Assembly: GCF_019396385.1 (NCBI RefSeq)
Contig: NZ_JAHKRN010000013.1
Span: 62,001 to 126,000 of the forward strand
Length of the DNA: 64,000 nucleotides
DNA from: Nonomuraea harbinensis
GTDB taxonomy: Bacteria > Actinomycetota > Actinomycetes > Streptosporangiales > Streptosporangiaceae
Direction of reading: 5' to 3'
The notes under the pieces were generated by a model. That model ran no database searches, had not been told where the DNA came from, and saw only the letters and a program-made list of their open reading frames with translations. Position 1 is the first letter of the stretch, and each line of letters opens with the position of its first letter. Below, piece by piece: positions 31,609 to 41,000 of this stretch. Position numbers and translations under genes: made by a program.

Positions 31609-33801
31609 TCAGTGCTCGGTCAGCACCGTCGCCCCGCTGAACGACTGGGCCGCGTGCAGGCTCACGTAGTGGTAGCCCTCCGCGGGGCTGGTGACCGTCA
31701 GGGTGTGGGCGTTGCCCGCGCCCGTCGCCCGCTGCGTGAAGGACGAGGCGGTGGCCCAGGAGGTGCCGCTGTAGTAGAGGTCGGCGTCGCCGGTGCCGCC
31801 CGACGAGGTGATGGTCAGTCTCGCCGTCCCCGCCGGCACGTACAGGTAGAGGTACGCGTAGTCGCCCGTCGTCGCCGACAGGCCGCCGCGCCGGCAGTTC
31901 TGGCCGAGCTCGCGCGGGTCGGCGCCGGCGCACTCGGCACCACCACCACCGCCACCACCGCCGCCGCCGACCGAGCCCAGCCAGGTGCGCCAGTCCGCGT
32001 CGTACCGGCTGCCGATCGTGCTGGTCAGGAAGGTCCGCGCGGTGTTCCACGCCCCGGTCCGGTACGCGCGCAGCACGGTCTGGACGTCGGCCGGGTGCCG
32101 CTCGTACAGGTAGCGGACGGCCAGGTAGCCCCACCGGTAGACGCGGGTGGAGTCATGCGCGTACGTGGTGTTCCACAGCGTGGACAGCGCGTACGTGCCC
32201 TTGGCCGCCTCGGTGACGGCGGCGTCGTAGGTCAGCTTGCGATACCCGTACGACACGTACTCGGCGAAGCCCTCGATCCACCAGATGGTCGGCGTGCTGA
32301 TCCCGGCGGTGAAGTCGCCGTACATGGTGAAGCGGCCGTCCAGGTAGTGGGTGTACTCGTGGTTGAGGTTCCAGATCTGGAAGTCCGGACGCAGCCATTC
32401 GGCCTCGTACGCGATGAACCTCGGCTGGTTGCCCGCCGCCGCCGGGTCGCCTTCCAGGTACATGCCGCCGTTGTTCGTGTCGATGCCGAACATGGCGCCC
32501 GCGTACGTCCGGTAGTCGGTGCTGGAGTCGTACACCACCACTTCCAGCGTGGTGTTGCGGTCGTCCGCGACCGGGCCGCTGTCACGCGCCAGGTTGTGGA
32601 AGTACGCGTCCTGCCCGGCCAGGCTGGCGCAGCTGGCGGAGAGCTGCCCGGACGTCATGTGCTGGGCGCGGATGCGGATGCCGGAACCGCAGGCGTGGGT
32701 GATCGGCAGCACCTCGGCCGCCAGCCGGTTCCGCAGGTCGCAGGTGCCGTAGGACGAGCAGTTGGCGCGGTCGTAGAAGTCGGCCATCTCGGCGACGCCC
32801 ACCCACAGGGGGGCGGTGGCGCCGGTGATCGACGAGCGGTCGAGCAGGTTCCTGGCCAGCGGCCGGACGGTCGTCCGCAGGTCGGCGTGCTGGAGGAAGC
32901 GGCCCAGCTCGCGGCCCGCGTTCGAGACGAGGTACGACCGGTCCGTGCCGAGGAGTGATAGGTGTCGTGTCGCGAACGCGTACAGCGAGTCGAGCACGCC
33001 GCGGTCGGCCCGGACGGCGCTGACGAACGCCGGCAGCTGGTGGCCCCGGAACAGCACGGTGTAGACGTTGTTGACCGCGTTCAGCATCGGCCAGGAGGCG
33101 TCGTACGTGCTGTCGTAGCCGTCGAGCAGGCGCTTGACCACCCACAGGTAGCGGTCGTTCTGCTGGGCGCTGTCGATCAGCGTGACCGCCTCGGCCAGCA
33201 CCTCGCCGTTGGCGTCGCTCACCGTGAAGGCGCGCGGGGCGCCGAAGAACGCGTCCAGCCCGGCCATGACGGCGGTCCGCAGGGACGGGCCGTACGCGCC
33301 GACGTCCGACGGGTTGTACCACTGGACGTAGTAGCCGGCCCGCAGGTAGAGGACGAGCTGGGCGGTCCCGGCGCTGTTGTCGCCCGGGTAGTTCACGCCG
33401 TCGTCCCTGAGGGCGTACGCGACGCTGGTCATCTGCGCTTCGCGGAAGGCGTGGTACGCGTCCGCGCCCGTCAGGGAGAAGAGCGTGTTCACGCACTCGG
33501 TGGTGGACGCCTTGATCTGCCGCACCAGCGCGCCGCCGGTGCGGCCGGTGAAGTCGCCCACGGAGCAGGCGGCGGCCTTGAGGGTCCTGGCGGCCGGCTC
33601 GTCGTAGTCGCGGCGGAGCGCGTCCTTGGACGCGGGCAGCGGCGCCCGGTCCTCGACGGCCAGGGATTCCTTCCGTACGTGGTCGTCGATGGTCGTCGTC
33701 GTGGCCGCGGCCGGGGGCGGTTCGGCCGTGACCGACGCGCTCGCCGGCATGGGCGCCGCGAAGGGCAGCAGCAGGGCTGCCAGGACTAACAGCTTTCGCA
33801 C
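31609..33801 (-). CDS. Secreted M9-family collagenase
   Basis: A 730-residue secreted metalloprotease. A signal peptide (KLLVLAALLLPFAAPMPASA) is followed by an M9N-type activator region and the catalytic domain with zinc motif HEYTH at residues 481-485 (LNHEYTHYLDGRF) and the downstream glutamate in WWIEGFAEYVSY. A Gly-rich linker (GSVGGGGGGGGGGAEC) leads to a pre-peptidase C-terminal (PPC) domain with GTARLTITSSGGTGDADLYY. GTG at 33801 is preferred over ATG at 33825: GGAGG lies six bases upstream and it opens the signal peptide. Divergent from a LysR gene that may control it. Confidence 0.9.
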   Translation of the reverse strand: MRKLLVLAALLLPFAAPMPASASVTAEPPPAAATTTTIDDHVRKESLAVEDRAPLPASKDALRRDYDEPAARTLKAAACSVGDFTGRTGGALVRQIKASTTECVNTLFSLTGADAYHAFREAQMTSVAYALRDDGVNYPGDNSAGTAQLVLYLRAGYYVQWYNPSDVGAYGPSLRTAVMAGLDAFFGAPRAFTVSDANGEVLAEAVTLIDSAQQNDRYLWVVKRLLDGYDSTYDASWPMLNAVNNVYTVLFRGHQLPAFVSAVRADRGVLDSLYAFATRHLSLLGTDRSYLVSNAGRELGRFLQHADLRTTVRPLARNLLDRSSITGATAPLWVGVAEMADFYDRANCSSYGTCDLRNRLAAEVLPITHACGSGIRIRAQHMTSGQLSASCASLAGQDAYFHNLARDSGPVADDRNTTLEVVVYDSSTDYRTYAGAMFGIDTNNGGMYLEGDPAAAGNQPRFIAYEAEWLRPDFQIWNLNHEYTHYLDGRFTMYGDFTAGISTPTIWWIEGFAEYVSYGYRKLTYDAAVTEAAKGTYALSTLWNTTYAHDSTRVYRWGYLAVRYLYERHPADVQTVLRAYRTGAWNTARTFLTSTIGSRYDADWRTWLGSVGGGGGGGGGGAECAGADPRELGQNCRRGGLSATTGDYAYLYLYVPAGTARLTITSSGGTGDADLYYSGTSWATASSFTQRATGAGNAHTLTVTSPAEGYHYVSLHAAQSFSGATVLTEH

Positions 33802-33880
33802 GAGAACCTCCGGGGGGTGACGCATGGATGCGAGGCCGCCCTGAGTGTGGAAGCCGTTGCCGAGCCGCGGTCATACAGCC

Positions 33881-33903
33881 GGGCATAAGAGTTGCGTATG
33901 CCC
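33881..33903. promoter_or_regulatory. LysR box (T-N11-A) in divergent region
   Basis: GGGCATA (33881-33887) and TATGCCC (33897-33903) are exact 7-base arms around 9 bases; inside is T-N11-A, the LysR consensus. It is 12 bases before the LysR start codon and about 80 bases upstream of the collagenase start, fitting autorepression plus control of the collagenase. Confidence 0.7.
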
Positions 33904-33915
33904 TAATTTCTGGAC

Positions 33916-34869
33916 ATGGACCTCGATCTCAGGCACCTCCGGATGGTCTGCGCGATCGCCGACACGGGCAGTGTGACGCGGGCGGCGGCGCGTCTCGGCC
34001 TGTCCCAGCCCGCGATGACCAACCAGCTCAGGAAGGTCGAGGCGATCGTCGGGGGCGAGCTGTTCGTCCGCAGCCACGTGGGCGTCGAGCCGACGCCGCT
34101 GGGCCGCCAGGTCGTCGCCCGCGCCAGGATCGTCCTGTCGGAGCTCGACACCCTCTTCGGCGACCTGCGCGACGCCGGCGAGACCGCGGGGCTCCAGCTG
34201 GGCTGCATCCACCTGGCGTGCGTGGCCGGCGTCGTGGACCGGGTCGCCGAGGAACTCCCCGGCCGGCCCATCTCGCTGCGGATCGAGCCGTCCGCCGTGC
34301 TCCTCGCCGAGGGACTGGCACACGGGCGGCTGGACGCCGCGCTCATGGGCATGATCGAGGGCTTCGACGTGCCCATGACCGCCCCCGTGGTCACCCGCAC
34401 GCTGATCCCGCGCCACCCGATCTTCGTGGCGCTGTCGGCGGGCCACCGGCTCGCGGGGGAGGCCGAGATCGACCTCGCGCACCTGCGGGGCGAGCGCTGG
34501 ATCAGTCCGCCGGGCGCCGAGGACGGGTCGCTGGCCGCGCTGCGCGCCTCCTGCCGGGCCGCCGGGTTCGAGCCCGACGTCCGCTACGACGCGCCCAGCG
34601 GCGCCGGTCGCCCCCTGGTCGCGGCCGGTCACGGCGTCCGGCTCGTGGACCCCACCTGGCCCGCCGCCGAAGGCACCGTCGTCCGTCCTCTGGCGGGCGA
34701 GCCGCAGGTCGCCAGGCTCGTCGTGGCGTGGCGGCGGGACCGTCTCAGCCATGACGCGGCCGCCGCCGTCTATCGCGGCCTGGCCCGTGCCTTCATCGAC
34801 CACGTCGAGGACAACCCGGTCTTCAGCGCCTGGTGGCACGCCCACCCGGAGGCCCATCCGCTGCTGTGA
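33916..34869 (+). CDS. LysR-family regulator
   Basis: A 317-residue LysR regulator. N-terminal helix-turn-helix: LDLRHLRMVCAIADTGSVTR, then AAARLGLSQPAMTNQLRKVE. The C-terminal effector domain (LGCIHLACVAGVVDRVAEEL, LIPRHPIFVALSAGHRLAGE) is of periplasmic-binding type. By location it regulates the divergent collagenase and itself through the adjacent T-N11-A box. Effector unknown. Confidence 0.92.
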   Translation: MDLDLRHLRMVCAIADTGSVTRAAARLGLSQPAMTNQLRKVEAIVGGELFVRSHVGVEPTPLGRQVVARARIVLSELDTLFGDLRDAGETAGLQLGCIHLACVAGVVDRVAEELPGRPISLRIEPSAVLLAEGLAHGRLDAALMGMIEGFDVPMTAPVVTRTLIPRHPIFVALSAGHRLAGEAEIDLAHLRGERWISPPGAEDGSLAALRASCRAAGFEPDVRYDAPSGAGRPLVAAGHGVRLVDPTWPAAEGTVVRPLAGEPQVARLVVAWRRDRLSHDAAAAVYRGLARAFIDHVEDNPVFSAWWHAHPEAHPLL

Positions 34870-34953
34870 AGACCTGGCGTCGTGTGCTCTCTGACGACTA
34901 TGATGATCTAGCTCAGGTCCAGCCTGTCGTTTCACGGTAGGGAGCACCCGGCT

Positions 34954-37893
34954 GTGGCTGGTGCGGCGACTCCCGGCGCCGGTGCGCCGCGGCTGATGGC
35001 GGTGCCCGCGTTCGTGGGCCGCGAGTCCGAGCTCGCCGCGTGCCGGCGGGCGCTGGCCGGGGAGCCGGCGATCGTGCTCGTCGAGGGAGAGGCCGGGGTC
35101 GGCAAGAGCCGTTTGCTGCGGGAAGTCCTGGACCGCGGCCTGGTGGCCTTCTGCCCGCCCTTCCGCGAGCCGTACACGCTGGGCCCGATCGTCGACGCGG
35201 TCCGCCAGGCCGCCGGCAGCGTCGCGGGGCTGGGGCTGAGCGCGCTCGCCGGGGCGCTGCGGCCGCTGTTCCCCGAGTGGGCGGACGGGCTGCCGCCCGC
35301 GCCTGAGCCGCCCGAGGACGCCCGCGCCGCCCGCCACCTGCTCTTCCGCGCGCTGGACGAGGTGTTGGACCGGCTGCGGGTGTCGGTGCTGGCGGTGGAG
35401 GACGCCCACTGGGCCGATGAGGCCACGCTGGAGTTCCTGCTGTTCCTGGCCGCCCGGCACCCGTTGCGTACCGGCCTGGTCGTGACCTACCGCCCGGACG
35501 ACGTGCCGCAGACCTCGTTGCTGCTGCGGCTGTCGTCCCGGTTGCCCGCGACGGGGCTGCGGCTCACGCTGGAGCCCCTGGACGTGGCGCGCACCGGCGC
35601 CCTCGTGTCGTCGATGCTGGACGACGAGCCCGTCTCTCCGGCCTTCGCCCAGTTGCTGCACCGGCACACCGACGGGGTCCCGCTGGCCGTCGAGGAGTCC
35701 GTGCGCCTGCTGTACGAGCGCGCGGACCTGACCCGCAGGAACGGGGAGTGGGCGCGGCGCGAGCCGGCGAGCATCGACGTGCCGCCGACCGTGCGGGACG
35801 CGGTACTCGAACGGGTCGCGCGACTCCGCCCCGCCGCGCGGGCCGTCCTCCAGGCGGCGGCGGTGCTGTCCGCCCCGGCGGACGAAGCCACCCTCACCGC
35901 CCTCGTACACAGACCCGACGATCACGGGCCGGACGGTGGCGGGCGGAACGGTGGTGGGCCCGACGATCACGGGCCGGACGGTCTCGCGGTGCCGCTGGAC
36001 GGGCTGGGGGAGGCGCTGGCCTCCGGGTTGCTGCGTGATGACGGCGGGTCGCTGTCGTTCCGGCACGTGCTCGCCTCCAGAGCCGTGTACGAGGCGATCC
36101 CTCCGCCGCGCCGCCGGGCGACGCACCTGAGAGCCGGTCGCGTCCTGGCTTCACGGACGCCGCTTCCGGTGCCCCAGCTGGCCCGCCACTTCCGCGAGGC
36201 GGGGGACGTGGCCGCCTGGCGGCGCTACGCCGAGTGGGCCGCCGACCTCGCGCTGGCCACCGCCGACGAGGCCGGCGCCGCGTCCCTGCTGTACGACCTG
36301 GTCACCCATCAGGCGTCGCCCCCGGCCGACGCCGCCCGGCTGGTCCTGAAGATCCCGTTCTCCTCCTTCACCGGTGACGACCGCTTCCAGGGCCTGGTCC
36401 GGAGCCTGCGAGCCGCGCTGGAGCCGGGCAGGCTGCCGCCCGAGGACGCGGCGGAAACCCGATACCAGCTCGGCCGCGTACTCATGATCATGGAAGAGTA
36501 CGAGGCGGGCCGGGCCGAGCTGAAGAAGGCGGTCGCCCACCTGCCGCCGGGCTCCCTGAGCGCCGCGCGGATCATGACCTACCTCGGCTGGCCGCGCGAG
36601 CCGTCCACGCCCGCGGCCACGCACCTGCGCTGGTTGCGCCGCGCCGCCGCGGCCGCCGAGTCGGTGCCGGCGGGGGAGCGGCTCAACCTCCTCGTCGAGC
36701 GCGCCACCGCGCTCCTGCTGCTGGGAGAGGAGGAGGGATGGGCGGAGGCGCGCCGGATGACCGGCGAGCCCGCCGACGCGGAGGAGGCGCGCCACCTCGG
36801 GAAGGCCTTCCTGAACCTCGGGGACGCCGCGGTGCGCTGGGGCCGCTACGGGGACGCCGCGTGCTATCTGGCGCGGGCCGAGCTGATCACCGAGCGCCAC
36901 CGGTTCCTCCGCTACCGGGACGTCATCCTGGCGACGCGCCTCCATCTCGACTGGCACGAGGGCCGCTGGCGGGGGCTCGCCGACCGGGCCGCCGGCCTCG
37001 TGGACAACGACGCGGTGCAGCCGGTGACGAGGCTGGAGGCCATCCTGGTGGCCGCGCTGCTGCGCTCGGCCGCTGGTGACGCCGGGGCGGGGGAGCGGTT
37101 CGAGCACGTGCTGGCGGAGAGCCGGCGGTACGGCGCCGTCGAGCTCCTGGCCGAGCCCGCGGCGGCCCTGTGCGGGCTGCTGCTCGCGAACGGAGACGTG
37201 GAGCAGGCCCTGCGGGTCACCGACGAGCCCGTCCGGCAGGTGGCGGAGAAGGGCATCTGGCTGTGGGCGGTGGACCTCGCCCCCGCCCGCGTCCAGGCGC
37301 TGGTCGCCGCCGGGCGGACGGACGAGGCCGGCGAGCTGGTCGGCGCGTTCGCCGCGTGGGCGCGCGGGCGGGACGCGCCGGCGGCCGGGGCCGGGCTGGT
37401 GCTGTGCCGCGCGATCCTCGCCGAGGTACGCGCCGGTCCCGTGGAGGCGGCGGCGGCGTACGGTCGCGCGGCGGACGCCTGGCAGCGGCTGCCCCGGCCC
37501 TATGACGCGCTGCTCGCCCAGGAACGGCAGGTCGCCTGCCTGCTGGCGGCGGGTGAGACCGAGGCGGCCCTCCCGCTCGCCCGGCTGGTGCACCAGGGGC
37601 TGACCGCGCTCGGCGCCCGAGCGGCGGCGGAGCGGCTGGCCGGCCTGCTCCGCGCGCATCAGCTGGAGGTGCGCGGGCGCGGGCGGCGCGGCTACGGCGA
37701 CCAGCTCTCGCCCCGCGAGCTGGAGGTCGTCCGCCTGCTCGCCACCGGCAAGACCAACCGGGAGATCGCGGCCGTCCTGTCGAGATCCCCGAGAACGGTC
37801 GCCGCACAGGTCAACTCGGCCATGCGCAAGCTGGGGGTCAACTCCCGCACGGCGCTCGCGGTCGGCGCCGTCGAGGCCGGCCTCGTCTGCTGA
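34954..37893 (+). CDS. Large ATP-binding LuxR-family regulator (LAL type)
   Basis: A 979-residue regulator. Walker A is VEGEAGVGKSRLL (Lys51), Walker B VLAVEDAHWADEATLEFLLF, followed by the STAND/AAA region (LRLTLEPLDVARTGALVSSM), a tetratricopeptide-like helical middle, and a C-terminal LuxR helix-turn-helix: LSPRELEVVRLLATGKTNRE, then IAAVLSRSPRTVAAQVNSAM. LAL proteins activate secondary-metabolite or exoenzyme genes. GTG at 34954 with AGGGAG nine bases upstream. A tandem 15-residue insert at about residues 321-350 is repetitive. Subtilase and deacetylase genes follow. Confidence 0.92.
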   Translation: MAGAATPGAGAPRLMAVPAFVGRESELAACRRALAGEPAIVLVEGEAGVGKSRLLREVLDRGLVAFCPPFREPYTLGPIVDAVRQAAGSVAGLGLSALAGALRPLFPEWADGLPPAPEPPEDARAARHLLFRALDEVLDRLRVSVLAVEDAHWADEATLEFLLFLAARHPLRTGLVVTYRPDDVPQTSLLLRLSSRLPATGLRLTLEPLDVARTGALVSSMLDDEPVSPAFAQLLHRHTDGVPLAVEESVRLLYERADLTRRNGEWARREPASIDVPPTVRDAVLERVARLRPAARAVLQAAAVLSAPADEATLTALVHRPDDHGPDGGGRNGGGPDDHGPDGLAVPLDGLGEALASGLLRDDGGSLSFRHVLASRAVYEAIPPPRRRATHLRAGRVLASRTPLPVPQLARHFREAGDVAAWRRYAEWAADLALATADEAGAASLLYDLVTHQASPPADAARLVLKIPFSSFTGDDRFQGLVRSLRAALEPGRLPPEDAAETRYQLGRVLMIMEEYEAGRAELKKAVAHLPPGSLSAARIMTYLGWPREPSTPAATHLRWLRRAAAAAESVPAGERLNLLVERATALLLLGEEEGWAEARRMTGEPADAEEARHLGKAFLNLGDAAVRWGRYGDAACYLARAELITERHRFLRYRDVILATRLHLDWHEGRWRGLADRAAGLVDNDAVQPVTRLEAILVAALLRSAAGDAGAGERFEHVLAESRRYGAVELLAEPAAALCGLLLANGDVEQALRVTDEPVRQVAEKGIWLWAVDLAPARVQALVAAGRTDEAGELVGAFAAWARGRDAPAAGAGLVLCRAILAEVRAGPVEAAAAYGRAADAWQRLPRPYDALLAQERQVACLLAAGETEAALPLARLVHQGLTALGARAAAERLAGLLRAHQLEVRGRGRRGYGDQLSPRELEVVRLLATGKTNREIAAVLSRSPRTVAAQVNSAMRKLGVNSRTALAVGAVEAGLVC
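35914..35982 (+). repeat. 24-bp direct repeat inside the LAL regulator gene
   Basis: A 24-base block starting CCCGACGATCACGGG occurs at 35914-35937 and again, identical, at 35959-35982, a 45-base period. In frame it gives DDHGPDG twice, in a Gly/Pro/Asp-rich insert between the ATPase and helical parts. This looks like an in-frame duplication in a flexible linker. Confidence 0.8.
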
Positions 37894-37971
37894 CCGCGAA
37901 CCGGCGCCTTCTGTCATTTATTAGGTCATCCAACCCATGACAAGGGTGGTGGACTCGCGCAAGCTCGCTGC

Positions 37972-38064
37972 GTGAAGACCCCTCCGGGCGACCTTCGGGA
38001 CGACTCTCCGGCCGACGAGGACGCGCCGCCCGAAACGGCCGAGGACGAGGACGAACCGCTCTGA
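37972..38064 (+). CDS. Possible 30-residue acidic leader ORF before the subtilase
   Basis: GTG at 37972 opens a 30-codon frame reading VKTPPGDLRDDSPADEDAPP and ending DEDEPL, with high third-position GC and stop 20 bases before the subtilase ATG. A second tiny frame (MTRVVDSRKLAA, ATG 37937) ends in the GTGA at 37972. No Shine-Dalgarno is convincing. Could be a real small gene or a translational leader; upstream lie TGTCAT/ATGACA repeats at 37912-37942. Confidence 0.3.
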   Translation: MKTPPGDLRDDSPADEDAPPETAEDEDEPL

Positions 38065-38084
38065 CACCCCCAGGAGAACCCCCC

Positions 38085-41000
38085 ATGAAGATCTTCACCG
38101 GCGTGCGCCGACGATGGCCGGTCGCGGCCGTCGCGGCGCTCGCGATGGCCGCGACGGCGGTGCACGCGCCGGCCGCCGCGGACGAGAAGGCCGGGAAGGA
38201 GCCCGCCGCCGCGCCGATCACCCTCGACGGCGTCAAGCCCGGCAAGCACGAGATCACCCTCATCACCGGCGACAAGGTGACGCTGACCGACGAGGGCGGT
38301 CGCTACCGCTTCGAGGCGAAGGCCGCGCCCAGGCCCGGCCATGCCCTGCCCACCTTCCACGGCCAGGGCGGACCCGACGGCTTCTACGTCTACCCCGACG
38401 ACGTGCTGCCCGCGATCGCGGCGGGCCGCGTCGACCGCGCGCTCTTCGACGTGAAGTACCTGGCCGAGCACGGCTACGCGGACGACACGTACACGCCGGT
38501 GATCGTGCAGTACCCCGGGAAGGCCGGGAACCGCGGGGCCGCCGCCGACGCGCTGCCGGCCGGCACCCCGACCGCGACGCTCGACAGCATCAACGGCGCC
38601 GCGCTGGCCGTGCCGCACGACCGGACGGCCGCGTTCTGGTCCGCCGTGCTGGGCGGCACGCCCGAGGCACGGACGGCGGGCACGCTCGGCGCGGGGCTCG
38701 CCAAGGTGTGGCTCGACCGCAAGGTCGAGGCCGACCTCGACCGGAGCGTGCCGCTGGTCGGCGCGCCGCAGGCGTGGGCCGCCGGCCTGGACGGCGCCGG
38801 CGTGAAGGTCGCCGTCCTGGACACCGGGATCGACGACACGCACCCGGATCTCGCCGGCAAGGTCGCCGAAGCCCGGTCGTTCGTCGACGGGGTCGAGACG
38901 GTGAAGGACGGTCACGGTCACGGCACGCACGTCGCCTCCACCATCACCGGCAGCGGCGCCGCCTCCGACGGCAGGCAGAAGGGCGTCGCGCCCGGTGCGG
39001 AGCTCGCCGTCGGCAAGGTGCTCGACGACAACGGCGACGGCCAGTGGAGCGACGTCATCGAGGGCATGCAGTGGGCCGCGACCAGCGGCGCCAAGGTCGT
39101 CAACATGAGCCTCGGCGGCGGCCCCACGGACGGCGCCGATCCGCTCAGCCAGGCGCTCGACAACCTGACGGCCGAGACCGGCGCGCTGTTCGTCGTCGCC
39201 GCGGGCAACGCCGGCCAGGCCGAGAGCGTCGGCACGCCGGGCGCCGCCCGGTCCGCGCTGACCGTCGCGGCCACCGACAAGGACGACAAGCTGGCCGGGT
39301 TCTCCAGCCGCGGCCCGCGGACCGACGGCGCGCTCAAGCCGGACATCGCGGCCCCCGGCGCGGAGATCGTCGCCGCCCGCGCCGCGGGGACGAGCATGGG
39401 CACCCCCACCGGCGAGGCGTACACGTCGGCGAACGGCACGTCGATGGCCACGCCGCACGTCGCCGGCGCGGCGGCGATCCTCGCCCAGCGGCACCCGGAC
39501 TGGACGGCGGCCCAGCTCAAGACGGCGCTGATGAGCACCGCCAAGGACGTGGGCCTGACCGTGTACGAGCGCGGATCGGGCCGGCTCGACCTGGCGAACG
39601 CGGTCACCCAGCGACTCCACGCGGCCACCGCGAACCTCGACTACGGCTACGTCGAGGCGGGCGCCGCCCCGGTCAGCAAGGAGCTCGCGTACGTCAACGC
39701 GTCGGACCAGCCGGTGACCCTCACCCTGACCCCCGCGCTGGCGACCACCGCCGGTGAGGCGGTCCCGGCGGGCGTCCTGACGGTGGACGGGACGCTGACG
39801 ATCGCGCCAGGCCAGACGGGCACGGCCACCGTCACGCTCTCCCCGGCGGACCTGCCCATCGGCGCCTACACGGGCGCGGTCACCGCCACCGACGACCGGG
39901 GCACCCGGCTTACCGTCCCCGTCGGCCTGCTCCGCGAGCCGCCGAAGGTCAAGCTCACCATGCGCTTCCTCGACCGCGAAGGCGCTCCCGTCGATCCGAA
40001 GATCCTGTCCGTCATCGACGTGACCGGCGACCGGGGCAACCTCGCCGGCCGTGCCCGGGCGGAGTCGCCCGGCGTCATCAGCGTCATGGTGCCGCAGGGC
40101 GTCTACAGCGTCACCAGCGATCTCTCCTGGATCGACCCGGTGACGTACGTGCCCAGCACCGCCTGGCTGGTGAACCCGGAGGTCGAGGTCGCCGGGGACA
40201 CCGAGGTCACGCTCGACGGCCGCGAACTCCGGGAGATCCGCTTCGACACGCCCAAGCGGGCGGTGTCGTCACCGGAGTCGCAGACGTACACCCACGTCCA
40301 GCAGACGATGAAGAACGGCGTCTCCTGGTGGAGCTACACGTCCTCCGCGCCCTTCTACCAGCACTGGATCACCCCCACCAAGCGCCTCACCAGGAGCAAG
40401 CTGCTCTTCACCACGAGCTGGGGCCTCGCCCTGCCCGAGGTGACCATGGAGGTGCGCGGGCGGGACCCGCTCAAGCTGAACCCCGCGGTCTGGCCGCACG
40501 CCGGGAAGATCGCCAGGGGCGCTCCCATGGAACAGGTTCCCTTCACCGGTGACCTGAAGGCGAAGCTGGTGAACGTCGGCGTGGGCGAGAACCTGGCCGG
40601 CCTCGATCTGCGGGGCAGGCTGGCGCTGCTCGACGACGGCGGCGACTGCGGCGGACGGGTGGAGATCTTCCGGAGGATCCGGGACGCGGGAGCGGCCGGG
40701 GTCCTGATGTGGCCGTCGGCGCCGTTCGGATCCTGCGGGTTCGGGCCGCTCATCCCCCAGCCGGTGTACGCCGAGCAGGGCGACACCAGCACGGAGGTCG
40801 GCATCCCCTACGTGACGGTGGCCCCGGCCGAGGCGAAGGAGCTGATCAGGCGGCTGGCGAAGGGACCGGTCACCATCACCGTCAAGGGCACGCCCAAGTC
40901 GCCCTACGCCTACCAGCTGCACCCCGTGGAGCGGGACCGGATTCCCGCGTCCATGACGTACAAGATCACCGATCGGCGGCTGGCGGCCATCGACACCCAC

